A stretch of DNA of 64,000 bases, taken from NCBI GenBank assembly GCA_030374765.1, contig JARGXX010000111.1, forward strand, positions 558,001 to 622,000. The letters run 5' to 3'. The DNA comes from Agarophyton chilense. Its lineage: Eukaryota > Rhodophyta > Florideophyceae > Gracilariales > Gracilariaceae. A program made the position numbers and the translations under genes. Under the pieces are notes generated by a model that did no database searches, had not been told where the DNA came from, and saw nothing but the letters and a program-made list of their open reading frames with translations. The number at the start of each line of letters is the position of its first letter. Positions within the stretch are counted from its first letter, which is position 1. This document shows, one piece after another, positions 21,780 to 32,524 of this stretch.

Positions 21780-22255
21780 CCGAAGAGTATGGACTGGAGA
21801 TCTACAAAATGCCATTTATTAATATCTCCGGAATATCTTAAGGACGTGTAAGAGATATCTCGGAACTCCGACTGACAGTCATGCTATTTACTTGAGATGC
21901 CTGGAACTTTAAATCGGACGGGTGTCCCAAGGATTTCAATGCGGTTTATAGGGCACAGGCTCGTACAAGTAAGAACAGCCGTCTTTAAATGATTGTTTGA
22001 CTCTACCATTATAATATATTCTTAAGATAAGATAAAGAAAATATCTTATAAGATACCTTTTACTAACATCTCCCGGATAAAATAAGGACGTCTATAGGAC
22101 ATCACAAATGTCCAACTTATAGTCATGCCATGTACTTCAAATGTCTTGAATTAAATTCGTGCAGAATTCTCAAGGCTATCGATATGTTCTATCGGACGCC
22201 GCCTTGTACAAGTGCAGACGGCCGTCTTTTGAAGAGTGCTTGATGTTGAGTCCTA
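21780..22255 (+). repeat. Tandem pair of diverged ~230-bp units
   Basis: Two units, about 21780-22015 and 22030-22255, share an ordered set of blocks: tattaatatctccgg / tactaacatctcccgg, taaggacgt, agtcatgc.at.tactt, gtacaagt...acagccgtctt / gtacaagtgcagacggccgtctt. They directly follow repeat R copy 1 and are absent after R copy 2, where a Helitron end intervenes. Non-coding; nature unknown. Confidence 0.6.
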
Positions 22256-22337
22256 TTGTTTTGAAAACGAATCGAGAGCCCTATATTTCTGTAATTCATT
22301 CACTTTCGTATTTGAACTTTTGAATACGACAAACTTT

Positions 22338-22832
22338 TCACGCAATATACGACGAGACTGAGGCCTTCTGTGGATGTTTCGTAATCAATATTTCGTACAG
22401 ATCGTCGAAGATGTGGGCGCTATTATGAACCGGACATAGAAACCCTCTATTGGCTTCGACCTTTGCAATGGCGTTGATAACGGTTTCCAATCGATCCACG
22501 GAAGCACGGAGATTTGCCGAATCAAAGTTCAAGTATGTACGTTGCATGTCGCTCAGTCTAATGCAATAAACTCTTTAAAGATTCCTTCGTTGTTCTGTGC
22601 TTTATAGGTTCGTAAGGAGCACTACCACTAGGGTGGTAGTGGTTTTAATAGGTTTCCAATCCACAAGAATCAAAGTGTTCAGTTCCAGAAGCAGTTTATA
22701 TTTTCTATCGATCTCCTCTACTGTTCTGGGCCGAACTCTGGTTTCGTCCCAGTTCTGAGGGGCTTTGAAAGAAAAAGGGACGTCTTTGGATCGAAAGCAG
22801 ACGACCATGTAACAAGGAAAAAGAGCATACAA
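22338..22832 (-). CDS. Hypothetical minus-strand gene in two frames
   Basis: A first frame (22832-22602) begins MYALFPCYMVVCFRSKDVPF and contains VRPRTVEEIDRKYKLLLEL. A second (22547-22338) reads MQRTYLNFDSANLRASVDRL and GFLCPVHNSAHIFDDLYEIL. Both look protein-like and lie close together, so they may be exons or the halves of a broken gene, but the GT and AG sites available (donors near 22630, acceptor near 22565) do not restore frame. No domain recognised. Confidence 0.3.
22620..22641. repeat. Short perfect hairpin with CACTACCA arms
   Basis: CACTACCA and TGGTAGTG flank a six-base spacer (ctaggg). The arm starts with CACTA, as ends of CACTA elements do, but it is a single small palindrome inside the hypothetical gene above, so it may be chance. 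Confidence 0.4.
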
Positions 22833-22839
22833 GTGCTCT

Positions 22840-24409
22840 TCTTCGTCTTCCCGTAACTCCCTTACTGCTTCATTTCTCTAAAGAGAGGACAAGTAGAAGG
22901 GGTCTCTGATGGAGGGCAAAGAATTCTTTGTGTTGAAGTGATGCGCTATTGTCTTCAAGTTTTGCGATAAATACATAAGGCCTTTCCCTGATAATAAAAC
23001 TTAGAAGCTTAGTATTGTACAGGGGCTCTTTATTTCCACAAAGTAACCTCAGCCATTACAAGAAATAGACTCCTGGATTTTTATTGTCTTGATTGCTCGT
23101 ACAATTACGTGCAAATCACGTGTAAAATGCAAGAGATTAGTAAAGTCAAGTTATGTTCCAAACCAGATTGCGAATAACATATTGCTTTTTAAACCTGAGT
23201 TAAAGAATCAAATCATCACGTTCTTGGCATGTGAAACAAATTCGCCCCATAGTTCGAGAGGAAGTTGAGCAGGATATACCAAACTTCTTTATGCCTCTGA
23301 CTAGTTTTTATGATCTCCTCTGCGACGCCATCAGACTGGTACGAGTGAAACGGATTATATTTCAAGATCGTCCAATTGTTAGTTGCGATGTTAGTAAAGT
23401 CATCAGATCTATTCTCATCAGAATTACCAAGGCGATCGCCTTAAACCAGACATAGCAAAAGTTCATTATCCGCTCAAGCCTTATTCCAGAGCACCCACTA
23501 GAAGACCTCGTATATCAAATCTAGATATAAATCTGAAGAGAACCTTGGTTTTTCTTATGTGTATACATGCATGATCTTCAATCTTTGGACAGATGCAAGT
23601 ATAATGTGGACAGAAAAATACAGGGCAATAAGTTCATGTGATACGAAAGGCCCCATATTAGACTGAATGGCTGCTTTGTGTTAGCTTTTTGCGTTGATTT
23701 ATGCAGAATAGTTCATGCTTTTACTGCGACTGAAAAGTAAAAATTTCTTAATACTGTCCAAGGCATGAGATTATTCTTTTCCGCCCACTATGGCCTTTGT
23801 TGTCGTGTCAGTTTCTCTCTCGGAATCCTGCACCAAAAGTGCCATGTTTGCATGTAGAGTTGGTATTTGATTTTGTTGAAAGCGAAGGAGGTTCCTCGTG
23901 ATTGCTTCATACTAGTTTGTTCCATAATCGTCAATGATGATGAACTTTGGGCGCGGCTGTGAAAATAAAGCGGTCGAGCTGCTCGACAGCGACCGAAAGA
24001 TATAGATGGTTAAATTCGGACAAAATAATGTGCTCCGCTGGAAGTGTTTCTTCATTCCAAGGGCGGTTAATCGATAACTGAGAGACTCACAACGCGTTAA
24101 GAACGATCGCATGTTCCGAGTTTTTATCTAAAGGTTTCTTGAGCCCTTAAACGCCAAAGCACTCCTACTTCTCTATCGTTATTTTGCTTGCGGCGCAAAA
24201 TCTTTTATCTACAACTTTTTTTCGCAATAGATCATACCCACGGAGGCGACCCATACGTATACACAACAAAGTAAAGAGGTTTTGATATTTCTGGCACCGT
24301 AGGGAAGTATCCATTCCATAAGCTACAATATATCTTGAACCGTCTTTTTATACTTCAAGCATTTCCAATCCGTACTCTAAGTAAACCGATGCAAAACCAG
24401 AGAAGGTTG
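22840..24409. other. No clear gene
   Basis: A+T-rich with short frames; the longest is 23231-23455 plus (MKQIRPIVREEVEQDIPNFF), without a domain. The segment just before tnp2 copy B may hold that element's 5' part, but no terminal repeat was recognised. Confidence 0.35.
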
Positions 24410-24450
24410 AGTTCAAAAGACTTGCTCGCATAATCCTCGCGGGAGAGCTC

Positions 24451-25419
24451 TTGAATGACTCGCACAGAGCCATGGAGCTGTTTACAAAGATGCATCCAAG
24501 AAGTTCTCAAATCCATTATCGAACTATGATCGCTTCTGCCACACGCCAGTCTTGCCTCTCTAAATCATATGTGCGAATGTGCCCAAATGGTCACGCAGCT
24601 CAATCCGGGAGGCTCCGTTTAGTTTCCACATGTCCCGTTTGCGATTGCAATTTGAAGAAGGGCAATGAGAAGATTTGGATCTTGAGACCTTCATCAGCAT
24701 TGAAAGGACTTTTTAGTTCCTGTATTTCACTGAAAGCTCTCCTTGAAGGTGGTCTGAGAGCGAAGAAGTCACTATCCGAAGATAAAGCGAAGACTGCAGT
24801 TCATGATTACTGTCATGGAAACATGTTTGTTCGAATCCACGCTGAGAAGCTTCTCAACTGGGACAATGACGGGAAAGAAAACATCGTGTTCCTCACACTT
24901 TCCACTGATGGCTTCGAGTGTACAAGAAATCGCAAAGAGGAAGCTATATCATCGTGGCCAGTTATATCCAGCGTGCTGCACTTTCCTCCTATGTGGCGGA
25001 ACCAAGCATCCAATTCAATCTTATTTGGAATCATTCCAGCTTCTCACGATGCAGAGTACTTTGACACGTTCATGAGCGAGATCGTTCTGGATCTGAAAAG
25101 CCTTGAAAGTGGTGTCTCGATATCATGTTTCGATGGTAAGCTGCGGAGATTGAGAGCATTCATGGTGTATTTCACAGCAGACTGGCCTGCGGCCTCAAAA
25201 GTGTTGGGCTACGTAGGGCACACGGGCAGTATCTTTTGCAGATTCTGCTTGAAGAAACGTGTTTTTGTCAAGGAATATAAATATCCTTTCGTGGTTCCAA
25301 ATGTTGATTCCAAGAACATCAAAAGTGTCATCAAAAGAAGCCGGTTCTATAAGACTGGCGAAGTTATTATCTCTGAATGTGGTACCAGACGATCGGGGTT
25401 GGATGTTGTATCGACTTAA
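24451..25419 (+). CDS. tnp2 transposase, N-terminal and catalytic part (copy B)
   Basis: A 322-codon frame. Residues 44-64 carry CPNGH and CPVC, a probable zinc motif. Residues 148-174 read LTLSTDGFECTRNR and WPV, equivalent to the DGF and S.WPV blocks of plant tnp2. Residues 192-208 (FGIIPASHDAEYFDTFM) equal the IPGP..P...D.F block. Residues 225-266 read SCFDGKLRRLRAFMVYFTAD followed by WPAASKVLGYVGHTGS and CRFC, matching tnp2's FRLRAAL...DFPAY...H.....CPYC. The family cuts and pastes CACTA elements in the nucleus. In all these blocks spacing agrees with the family, so the assignment is firm. Sequence after residue 285 is less certain. The TAA ending this frame is followed by a same-frame continuation. 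Confidence 0.85.
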   Translation: MNDSHRAMELFTKMHPRSSQIHYRTMIASATRQSCLSKSYVRMCPNGHAAQSGRLRLVSTCPVCDCNLKKGNEKIWILRPSSALKGLFSSCISLKALLEGGLRAKKSLSEDKAKTAVHDYCHGNMFVRIHAEKLLNWDNDGKENIVFLTLSTDGFECTRNRKEEAISSWPVISSVLHFPPMWRNQASNSILFGIIPASHDAEYFDTFMSEIVLDLKSLESGVSISCFDGKLRRLRAFMVYFTADWPAASKVLGYVGHTGSIFCRFCLKKRVFVKEYKYPFVVPNVDSKNIKSVIKRSRFYKTGEVIISECGTRRSGLDVVST

Positions 25420-25500
25420 AAGGCACTTAAATCTTCCACACCAGACGACAACGTCCGAAATCAACTCATCAATTCCACTGGAATAAAGCAAGCGTGATGC

Positions 25501-26112
25501 TTGAGAGGACTTTTCATCGACTACATCTACTCTTTCCCATATGATGTTATGCACGTGGTTTTGCTTGGCTGGGTAAAGCATGTCCTGCTCCTTTTGACCG
25601 GTAAGCATCCACAACATGCGAGGTCTAGCGCCCTTCCAAACTATTGCAAACCCCAGCCCACTCTTCAGAAAATCAATGAGGCCACTGAGTCCTCATGTGC
25701 TAGAATACCACTCTCGTGGGATCGATCCCCTTTATCTCTTCACAATCTTTTGAAATACAAAGCGGAGGATTTGGAACGGCATGCTGACTTGTACCTGCTT
25801 CCATTCTTCCACAAGTTCAATGTCCCCAGGAACATTCTTCTTCTTTTCAAACGCATAGTCTATATGATATCCCTAAGTTATGGATATAATAGTACCCTGA
25901 GTTGCGTCCAACAACTGAAAGTTATAGTGGACGAAGAGTATCCGAGATTCGTTTACTTGTTCGACAACAATGGTACTCATTCGTACTGGTCGACACCAAC
26001 CACCCATGCAATTCTTCACCTTCCACAACTACTTCGAGAATATGGCCCTCTCCCTATTACATCTCAATTTGTTGTTAAACGACATCTAGGAGAGATCGGG
26101 CAAAGAGTTTAA
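25501..26112 (+). CDS. tnp2 transposase, C-terminal core (copy B)
   Basis: A 203-codon frame in phase with 24451-25419 once TAA 25417-25419 and TGA 25497-25499 are passed. YSFPYDVMHVVLLGWVKHVL matches the F..D.MH....G..K.L block that follows the catalytic core in tnp2. The end, THAILHLPQLLREYGPLP then TSQFVVKRHLGEIGQRV, matches copies A and C. The two stops differ from likely sense codons by single changes, so the gene has probably been intact in the fairly recent past. Confidence 0.8.
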   Translation: MRGLFIDYIYSFPYDVMHVVLLGWVKHVLLLLTGKHPQHARSSALPNYCKPQPTLQKINEATESSCARIPLSWDRSPLSLHNLLKYKAEDLERHADLYLLPFFHKFNVPRNILLLFKRIVYMISLSYGYNSTLSCVQQLKVIVDEEYPRFVYLFDNNGTHSYWSTPTTHAILHLPQLLREYGPLPITSQFVVKRHLGEIGQRV

Positions 26113-26351
26113 AAAACATTGATTCTCACAGCACATCTCTTTCTTAAGAACTTCAAGCTTCTAGCGTTAAAGATTTCAAACGATTGGAAAACTCTTCCTT
26201 GCGCAAGACCGGTACTCGAGTGGACCGAAACGAGCTCGATCAGAATGACAACAACAGAAATCATGAGTAGTATATCCGCTTCCATACTAGTGTTCAGTGT
26301 TTTGGTGCTGTAGGTGGAGAGATTCGAATAAGGAATTGTCAGAAAAGTGCT

Positions 26352-26927
26352 GTGAAACTGTTTGTCCGAGAGAAGTTTCCCGCCTACTCCAATGACTTTG
26401 TCATCACATCTGCAAGATGCTTCAAGAAATTGAGGGTTACCCAAGCGTCAGAGCAAATTGTGGTTGAGAGAAAGGCCGCCCATATTTTTCTTTCTCGAAA
26501 TCTGGGACGCAATGCCCGCCAGAAGTTCTGCATTGCAGGCGAATTTGATCCGGTATCAGAGGAATCTTTCTGTTCACAATCTCCTACCATTACAGCTCCA
26601 CAATCACAGAAACTCAAACACTTGTACTATGGTCGCGTCAACGATATCATAGAAGTTACTCTCGAGGTTGTATCCATGCGGGTAGTGACGGCATTGGTGG
26701 AGGTAAAGTTCCAGTACGGCCTACGAGAAGATGAGAATTTTGATCTTGTGTACACAGGTAAGAAATGTAGTGGACAAATCACCACCGGACCCTCTGTTTG
26801 TATTCAAAGACTCGTAGGATTCCTTGATATTCAAGGCGGACGTTACTACCTCGATCCAGTTCGAATCGAAGATCAAGCGGGGAGAAAAGTAGAGCTGCAA
26901 GGAGTAGCCAGAAGGACCAGCCGGTGA
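26352..26927 (+). CDS. tnp2 transposase, tail (copy B)
   Basis: A 191-codon frame, shifted against the previous one. It ends CIQRLVGFLDIQGGRYYLDP, the tail motif shared with copies A and C. Middle residues (YYGRVNDIIEVTLEVVSMRV) form a hydrophobic, beta-rich stretch. The frame change lies between 26113 and 26352, where the earlier frame also stays open (26119-26313); an intron or an indel could explain it. Function of this tail in the transposase is not known. Confidence 0.6.
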   Translation: MKLFVREKFPAYSNDFVITSARCFKKLRVTQASEQIVVERKAAHIFLSRNLGRNARQKFCIAGEFDPVSEESFCSQSPTITAPQSQKLKHLYYGRVNDIIEVTLEVVSMRVVTALVEVKFQYGLREDENFDLVYTGKKCSGQITTGPSVCIQRLVGFLDIQGGRYYLDPVRIEDQAGRKVELQGVARRTSR

Positions 26928-28780
26928 TAATTGTTTCCCAATCAAAGAAGGTGGACTTCACAGTAGGGGACAAAATCACACATGGCAAACTGAAGGTACT
27001 ATAACTCATGTAGATCATTTTCAAAGGGATGAAAACAGGCTTGATGTTTAAAAAGATGACGCAGAGTAGGGGGTGCTCATCATCGTTCTCGTCTAAAGCT
27101 ACGAAGGTTGTTCTCCAAGGAACTGATTTTCTGTGTTCACCTGCAGCACATCGACGAAAGAGATATGCATCACTGTAGCGACTTTGCGAAGTGTCGTACA
27201 AATGGGCTTGAATGTTTTCCTAAAAAATGTGTCAGAGAGTGGTGCTGCCGTTGGTTTTGGCGCTTAGTTGAGTAACGAACCTCTGTATAGGAGCTGTTGG
27301 TAGAGCAAAATAGAGTTGGATGTGGTCGCGACATCTGAGGTTCGGGGTAAAGAGCGAAGACGACGGCAACCAACGAAGCAAAGCAAGAAAGCATAACCTC
27401 ACAAAGCAATCGCCTTTGCGTAAACCTGGACAAGGCGCCCCACAATACACGCGCGACTTGAAAACGCTCCTTACGAAACTCCACACTCGTATGATTTTCG
27501 ACAGATATCAAAGGCCTTCCATCATAGAGCCTTGAAAATCTTCTAGACGGCACGTCAGTGAAACATAGGAGGGAGAACATCACCACCTTCAGTGAAGGGG
27601 TAATATGTTCATCGAAGAAGTAGACTGCCAGGTGTTCTTTCTGGCTCTCTGTCTTTGTGCGCCAAAATGGTCAATATGGCGGTTGTGAGATATCCATCCA
27701 AGTGCAGCAACCTGCAAAGCAGGTTGAGAGGGTGGTGTCCAAACATCAAACTCGTTTGGCTGTTGCGCTTGTTGTTGTTCAGTGTATTGATTAACAGCAC
27801 CGTCATCCCCTAAGTTTCGTTCAAAGGTTACAGTTTCGATACGAGAGATGGCCCTGAGAACATCGGCACATGTGTGTCCCTAAGAGAGGGTCTCCTAGCA
27901 GAAACATCAAGCACATCTGTGGGGCGTTTATGGGAGAAAGGTTGTCTTCGCAGCGAAAGATAGATTCCCAACTGCTCAAGGCGTCTGGAAAGGGAGTGCA
28001 TGGGTTAAAATGGTTCTATGGAGCCCGAAGTAAGAATTCGGGGAGACTCCTCCGGATGGTGATCGGTATCAATTCGTTCGAACAGCGCGTTCCAGTGTCG
28101 GCACGCGCTGGGAGAGCGTGCGATCGTGTGTGCGAGTGCACGGATCCTCCCTTGGTCGGAACATTGTCCACAAGTGCGACGATCAGCGTGAAATTCTGTA
28201 CACCGAGTGTTCCAGTTCACACTGCTCCATTTTGAACTCTTTTCGGCCGTATTTGGAATGCGTGTAATGTTGCGTCAACCTATAGGACACTAGTAGGCAC
28301 ATAAAATAGATTTCAAAAAATTGGCCTTGGTCGAACGGACATGTGCCGTACACCTTTCGGTCCTTACAGGGCATTTTTGGCTACTTTACGGTACATTACT
28401 GTACTGACCCTGATCACATACATGGTTCATAGGGCACGCTACCCCTGTTTGAGACCAGTACGCTGCCCCACCAGTCATTGTGGTACAATTAGTGCGAAGT
28501 TTCGCACCATGAAAGTTGGAGCGTGTGCGGCAATCCACACCGCCGGTGGCCGTTTTCGAATAGGCTTTTCACGCCAATGTCGCGAAATCGACACTGGCGT
28601 GGTTCATTTGGGTCGATGCCCATGTCTGACGTGTTCTTCTGTGCCACACATCTTTTTAAAGCAACTTTGAGCGCGGCAGCGTGCGGTTGCGCTTGTGGTG
28701 CGGGCACACTTACAAAGCCTTTTACTTCCCAAAACTCGGAGTCAAGCAGCAGAGTTAACTAAAAAGGGACACCAGATGGC
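26928..28780. other. No convincing gene; one hairpin
   Basis: Short and antisense-overlapping frames (27170-27586 minus, 27870-28235 plus, 28341-28670 plus) without domains. Composition rises in G+C from 28000 to 28750. A 13-bp hairpin is described separately. Confidence 0.4.
28570..28601. repeat. 13-bp-stem hairpin
   Basis: CACGCCAATGTCG and CGACACTGGCGTG pair with a single mismatch around a six-base loop (cgaaat). It could be an RNA hairpin or an inverted-repeat protein site; there is no gene nearby to link it to. Confidence 0.6.
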
Positions 28781-29812
28781 CTGAAATAGACATTCAGTTG
28801 TAACTTGCAGAAATGAGGTGGAAGGCATATCAGTTGGGTTGCAAAAGTATCCATGTTTCGGACAGCCGTTATCTGTTGGCCTGTATCTGGCCACTTTATG
28901 CCGCACTATTAATGTTTTGAGATATACCTAATTGTGTTGCAGCCATATGCCTGCCACTTCTTGATATGTGAGAATAAGTTTGGATTTAATTAAGTCATAT
29001 TTTCGGCCATGTTTAGACCCAAACAACTGTTAAGTGGGGCTTGGAGTGCTGCAAAGTAGTAAAATCTTGCAAAGAACAGGATCAATTGTCGCATGTGAAA
29101 GACTACTGAATATGGAAACTGTCCTCATAAGTCGCTCTGTACTGTTGTACTTTGATGAGTTGAGCTGTTTTTAAATATGTGTGTCTCTTTTCTGTAAAGT
29201 TTCGATATGATTACTAGAACCGAATTTTTACGTTTTCTAGGGTGCTGTTTATGATTACCTGAGGCTTAAGAAAACTTCAAAGTGTTGTTTTAGTTGTGTC
29301 TAGAAATTTCAACATGCAGGAAATTACAATGGAACGTTTACAAACGCCCATTTTCTCGCCTCATATACCTTCTTGTAATCTGTTTTCACCGTTTACATTT
29401 TTTTTGGTTGTTTCGCTTGCAGTACTAACTGTAAGGCGTCTACATAGATTTTACGCAACTAGCGTAATCACCAGATCTCCATTTTTGGTGTACTATCGCT
29501 TCGATGAAATTTTTATACATCATAAACATGTCTACAGCAGTTCCAATTGAATTTTGGAGTGCTACCGCGAATTCTCCTCTTAGTATTTTGGCAGTCTGTG
29601 TTGCATTTACATTGTTTACTTTTCTTTCGAAACTATAGAAAGCAATGCTATTTTACACCACCCCTTGCTTCCTTTCAGCCATTGAATCTAACAATGGACG
29701 TTTTAGTGTATCCACATCTTTGCTTCGATTTGCACCACAACAAGAAGTAATCTTTTCTGCAAAACATTACATTTTTTTTTATGGTTATTCGAACGTCCAT
29801 GATGCCCTATAG
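28781..29812. other. No clear gene
   Basis: A+T-rich. On the minus strand around 29010-28780 a run reads KSKLILTYQEVAGIWLQHN, then KTLIVRHKVARYRP, which looks like a helix-turn-helix fragment but is too short to assign. Two short plus frames (29296-29550, 29547-29750) have hydrophobic content only. Confidence 0.3.
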
Positions 29813-30500
29813 AAGGCCAAGGAAAAGTTCTTGGTTGCCCTCTCTAGCAAACCGCTTCCTAAACAATTTGTTCTGTTGACAGTCTTGAAGGTTAAGATAT
29901 GCTCCGCAAAGCCCTGACGAAATATCCGACGGTGTCTTCGTGGGATGAAGCTTGCAATTTGCCGGGCATCCGGAAGCGCCGGGAAACTGTAATGCTAGCT
30001 CGTGTTATTGGCTGCCCCATCAGCTCGCTGGGGTGAATAATAGCCAAAAGCGAGTTTGCAGTGGAGTTAGAAATTAGTAGTTTGGCGGCAGTGATAATGA
30101 GTGATAAGACTGGACACTGGGAAGCGGCCAGAGAACTCGAAGAAAAGCGCGAATATTTGATAAGGAAGTAAATGAAGCGTAACCTTCACGATGCGGCGTA
30201 ATTTCGGAAGGAGGTTAAGGAGGACAAGTCAGCCTTGACTGGACAAGGGGACGAGAACGAAGCATGGAAAACAATGGCAACAGCAACTGCTATATTGTAT
30301 TCGATGGGCATGCAGGATGTTCTCCTTATCTTAGAGGCATGCGCAAAATAGGACGTGCATACAAAGAAAAGAAGCGCATGCCAACGACAAAAGAGGGGAC
30401 ACCAGAATAGGATTCCAAACCATATCGAAGGACTTCGAAGTGCGCTTATTTACTTATTTGCCGAGCATATTCACTCCTCTCTACTGGTACAAGAAAAAAT
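29813..30500 (+). mobile_element. DIRS-like ORF1 fragment, fossil
   Basis: Aligns to about 14748-15435 of the DIRS-like element in the same orientation: for example gatatgctccgcaaagccct is exact in both and a large part of the flanking ORF1 text is shared. Identity is about 85-88 percent by eye. Both ends stop abruptly inside ORF1 and its 3' neighbour. Broken, several interruptions. Confidence 0.8.
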
Positions 30501-31625
30501 AGATAAGCATGCCAACACACGCGCCTGAAGGGTGGAATAACTTTCCATCCTTCTTGAATAATGCAAAAAGAGATGCCACCTTTTTTAAGAACACGGTTAT
30601 TTTCAATAAGAATATTTTCAAAACTCAAGCGTAATGAGCGGCTCTGTATATCTATCTCTATCTCTCGTTCTAGCGTTGTACGGATAGTAAATATACGTTC
30701 TCTCTGCGTGCAGTAAGTACAAACATTCCCATGCTCTGTCTACTTAACTTACCACTTGACAACCGAATGTACTTCTTTTTCCTTATCGATAACATCCCTA
30801 CAAGTGTAAGGCTAGCGTCCTTCACCTCTTTTTTAAAATCCTCTAGAGCTCACTCGCAGAATGTCCCACAACGATGAGAAAAGGCACCAGGATTTCGTAG
30901 CACGGCGTTCGTGACACTGGAAACGTATCACGTTAGTTCTTGCGCGGATAAGCGATGCGCGCCGCTTGATAACGTCACATGTTTCTACATCGTATTTTAG
31001 GCTGAAAAGCATGGGGGTGGCTGGATGTGCGTTTCGTTGATGCCAAATTTGGGGTTGACAATGATACCGCGGCTCTACCTTTGCCCATTTCAAATAGCAA
31101 GCGCAGACACTTTCCAGTCTCATAGAAACAGAACTAAAAGCTCTGTTGCAAAAATATAATCAGTGCCGTTATGATCACGCTTTGCGCAGCCCTAGGGTCA
31201 TTTTGGATGAATACTAGAATGAAAAATGATAGACGATACTCTCGTAGCACGTTTGTCTGCGCTATGCCCTTGTCCTGAGTCTCTGACCAACCTCATACGC
31301 CATCTCAGTTGCTTGCGTAGCCTTGAGTCTTGGGTCGCATATGCTATCGTAATTCTTCGCTAACCTGGCCTCAGTCGTGTCGTTCACGCAACCTCAAAGG
31401 CACTCCGTAACGTTCTCTATTCCTGTCGTTCTGAGAAAGACACGACCCGCAATGGTTTCCTCTTGTGCATTTGACTTGAAAAGAGCTTCTACTTTGCCAA
31501 GTATACTACCAAATGGCGTACTTTAACTCCATTATCCTTCATGCTGTTTCTATGCATCAGATCAATACTCCACACTACATCACGTCCCTCTTCTTTCTCG
31601 GCGCAAGTTAAAGCTGTCAGCTTTT
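30501..31625. other. No gene seen
   Basis: Short frames only, for example 30833-31123 minus. No similarity to the named elements was noticed. Confidence 0.4.
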
Positions 31626-32524
31626 TCATATCGTGTCCCATCCCATGCAAACTATCAACGTGATCATTTCAGGTTTGTTGTCTTGATTGAACTTCTCGAG
31701 CATTGTTAGCACGCCTTCCGAAGAAACGGTGCGGCCGATGCTTACTTGAATACGGTTTTGGATGCCTCGCAAAAACTGTATAAGTGCGCTTTCTAGATGC
31801 CTGGTCCGTTCTCCAACCCGCAATGTGTGGGCAGAAGAACAAAACCAGCCTTTTTCTCCGTTCTCCTTAAGGTAATACCGCGGAGGAGCGGCTTCTTGTG
31901 TAAGAAGTACAGCTTCGTGTGAGGCCTAAAATTCTGGTTCACGCAAAATCTGTTGTCCCTCGGTGCTACCCGACGTATCAAGATCGCATGCAGTTACAAA
32001 GATGAGTTCATGTTGAACTTGCGTGACTAGAGTCGAATACTTCTCCAGTGTATTTATAAGTAAAACCAATTCCATCATAATTTGATTGCTCTTCGCGAGA
32101 GCAGATGTTGAGAGAAGCAGCTGAACGCGAGAGAGCGCAGAACAATCTTTCGGGTTGGAAACTTGAGCTTTTTTGGATGAAAGTTCCAAATTAATAATGA
32201 CTCCCTTGTACACTGGCATTTCCCAATATACAGTGTGCTCTACATCATTCAACCTTGGATTTGCAGACTATGAGGCAACGCAACCGATTTAACTGCCTGA
32301 AGACTGAAAAGGTAGGACAGGGCAATCGACTGCGCAATAAGTACCATGAAAGTTGATTCCAAAGAAGAGGCATTAAAATGATCGACAGACTCAGCACAGT
32401 CGGCACCCTGCAAATCAAAGGCCTTTCGGGCAACCGCACGCGCTAATGCCGCACGAAGGCCACGAATCTCTTCAAAAAGCACCAGAGGCGGATTTTGCGA
32501 CAGACGAGCTTCTGTGAAATGCAA
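31626..32524 (-). CDS. Hypothetical minus-strand gene in several frames
   Basis: Successive minus-strand frames read MHFTEARLSQNPPLVLFEEI and RGLRAALARAVARKAFDLQG (32524-32249), then MNDVEHTVYWEMPVYKGVII and LVLLINTLEKYSTLVTQVQH (32252-31926), then ALIQFLRGIQNRIQVSIGRT (31823-31626). They overlap or abut, are helix-rich and look protein-like, suggesting one broken or spliced gene. The first two overlap by four bases (32249-32252). No family recognised and no relative in the window. Confidence 0.3.

Larger units (their letters stand above)
24410..26927 (+). mobile_element. CACTA-type (tnp2-like) transposon remnant, copy B
   Basis: The best preserved of four tnp2 copies in the window. Most of the transposase, from the helical segment before the Cys/His motif to the tail motif, can be followed on the plus strand through three long frames (24451-25419, 25501-26112, 26352-26927). 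Similarity to fragment D begins slightly upstream (FKRLARIILAGELL from about 24415), so the true N-terminus lies before 24451. Breaks are few: in-frame stops at 25417-25419, 25497-25499 and 26110-26112, and one frame change before 26352. Some could be introns. No TIRs were found by eye. Confidence 0.85.

Noticed and set aside
22620-22641. CACTA terminal inverted repeats of a tnp2 element
   Set aside because: The two CACTACCA arms are only six bases apart and do not bracket a transposase; no matching end was found near copies A-C.
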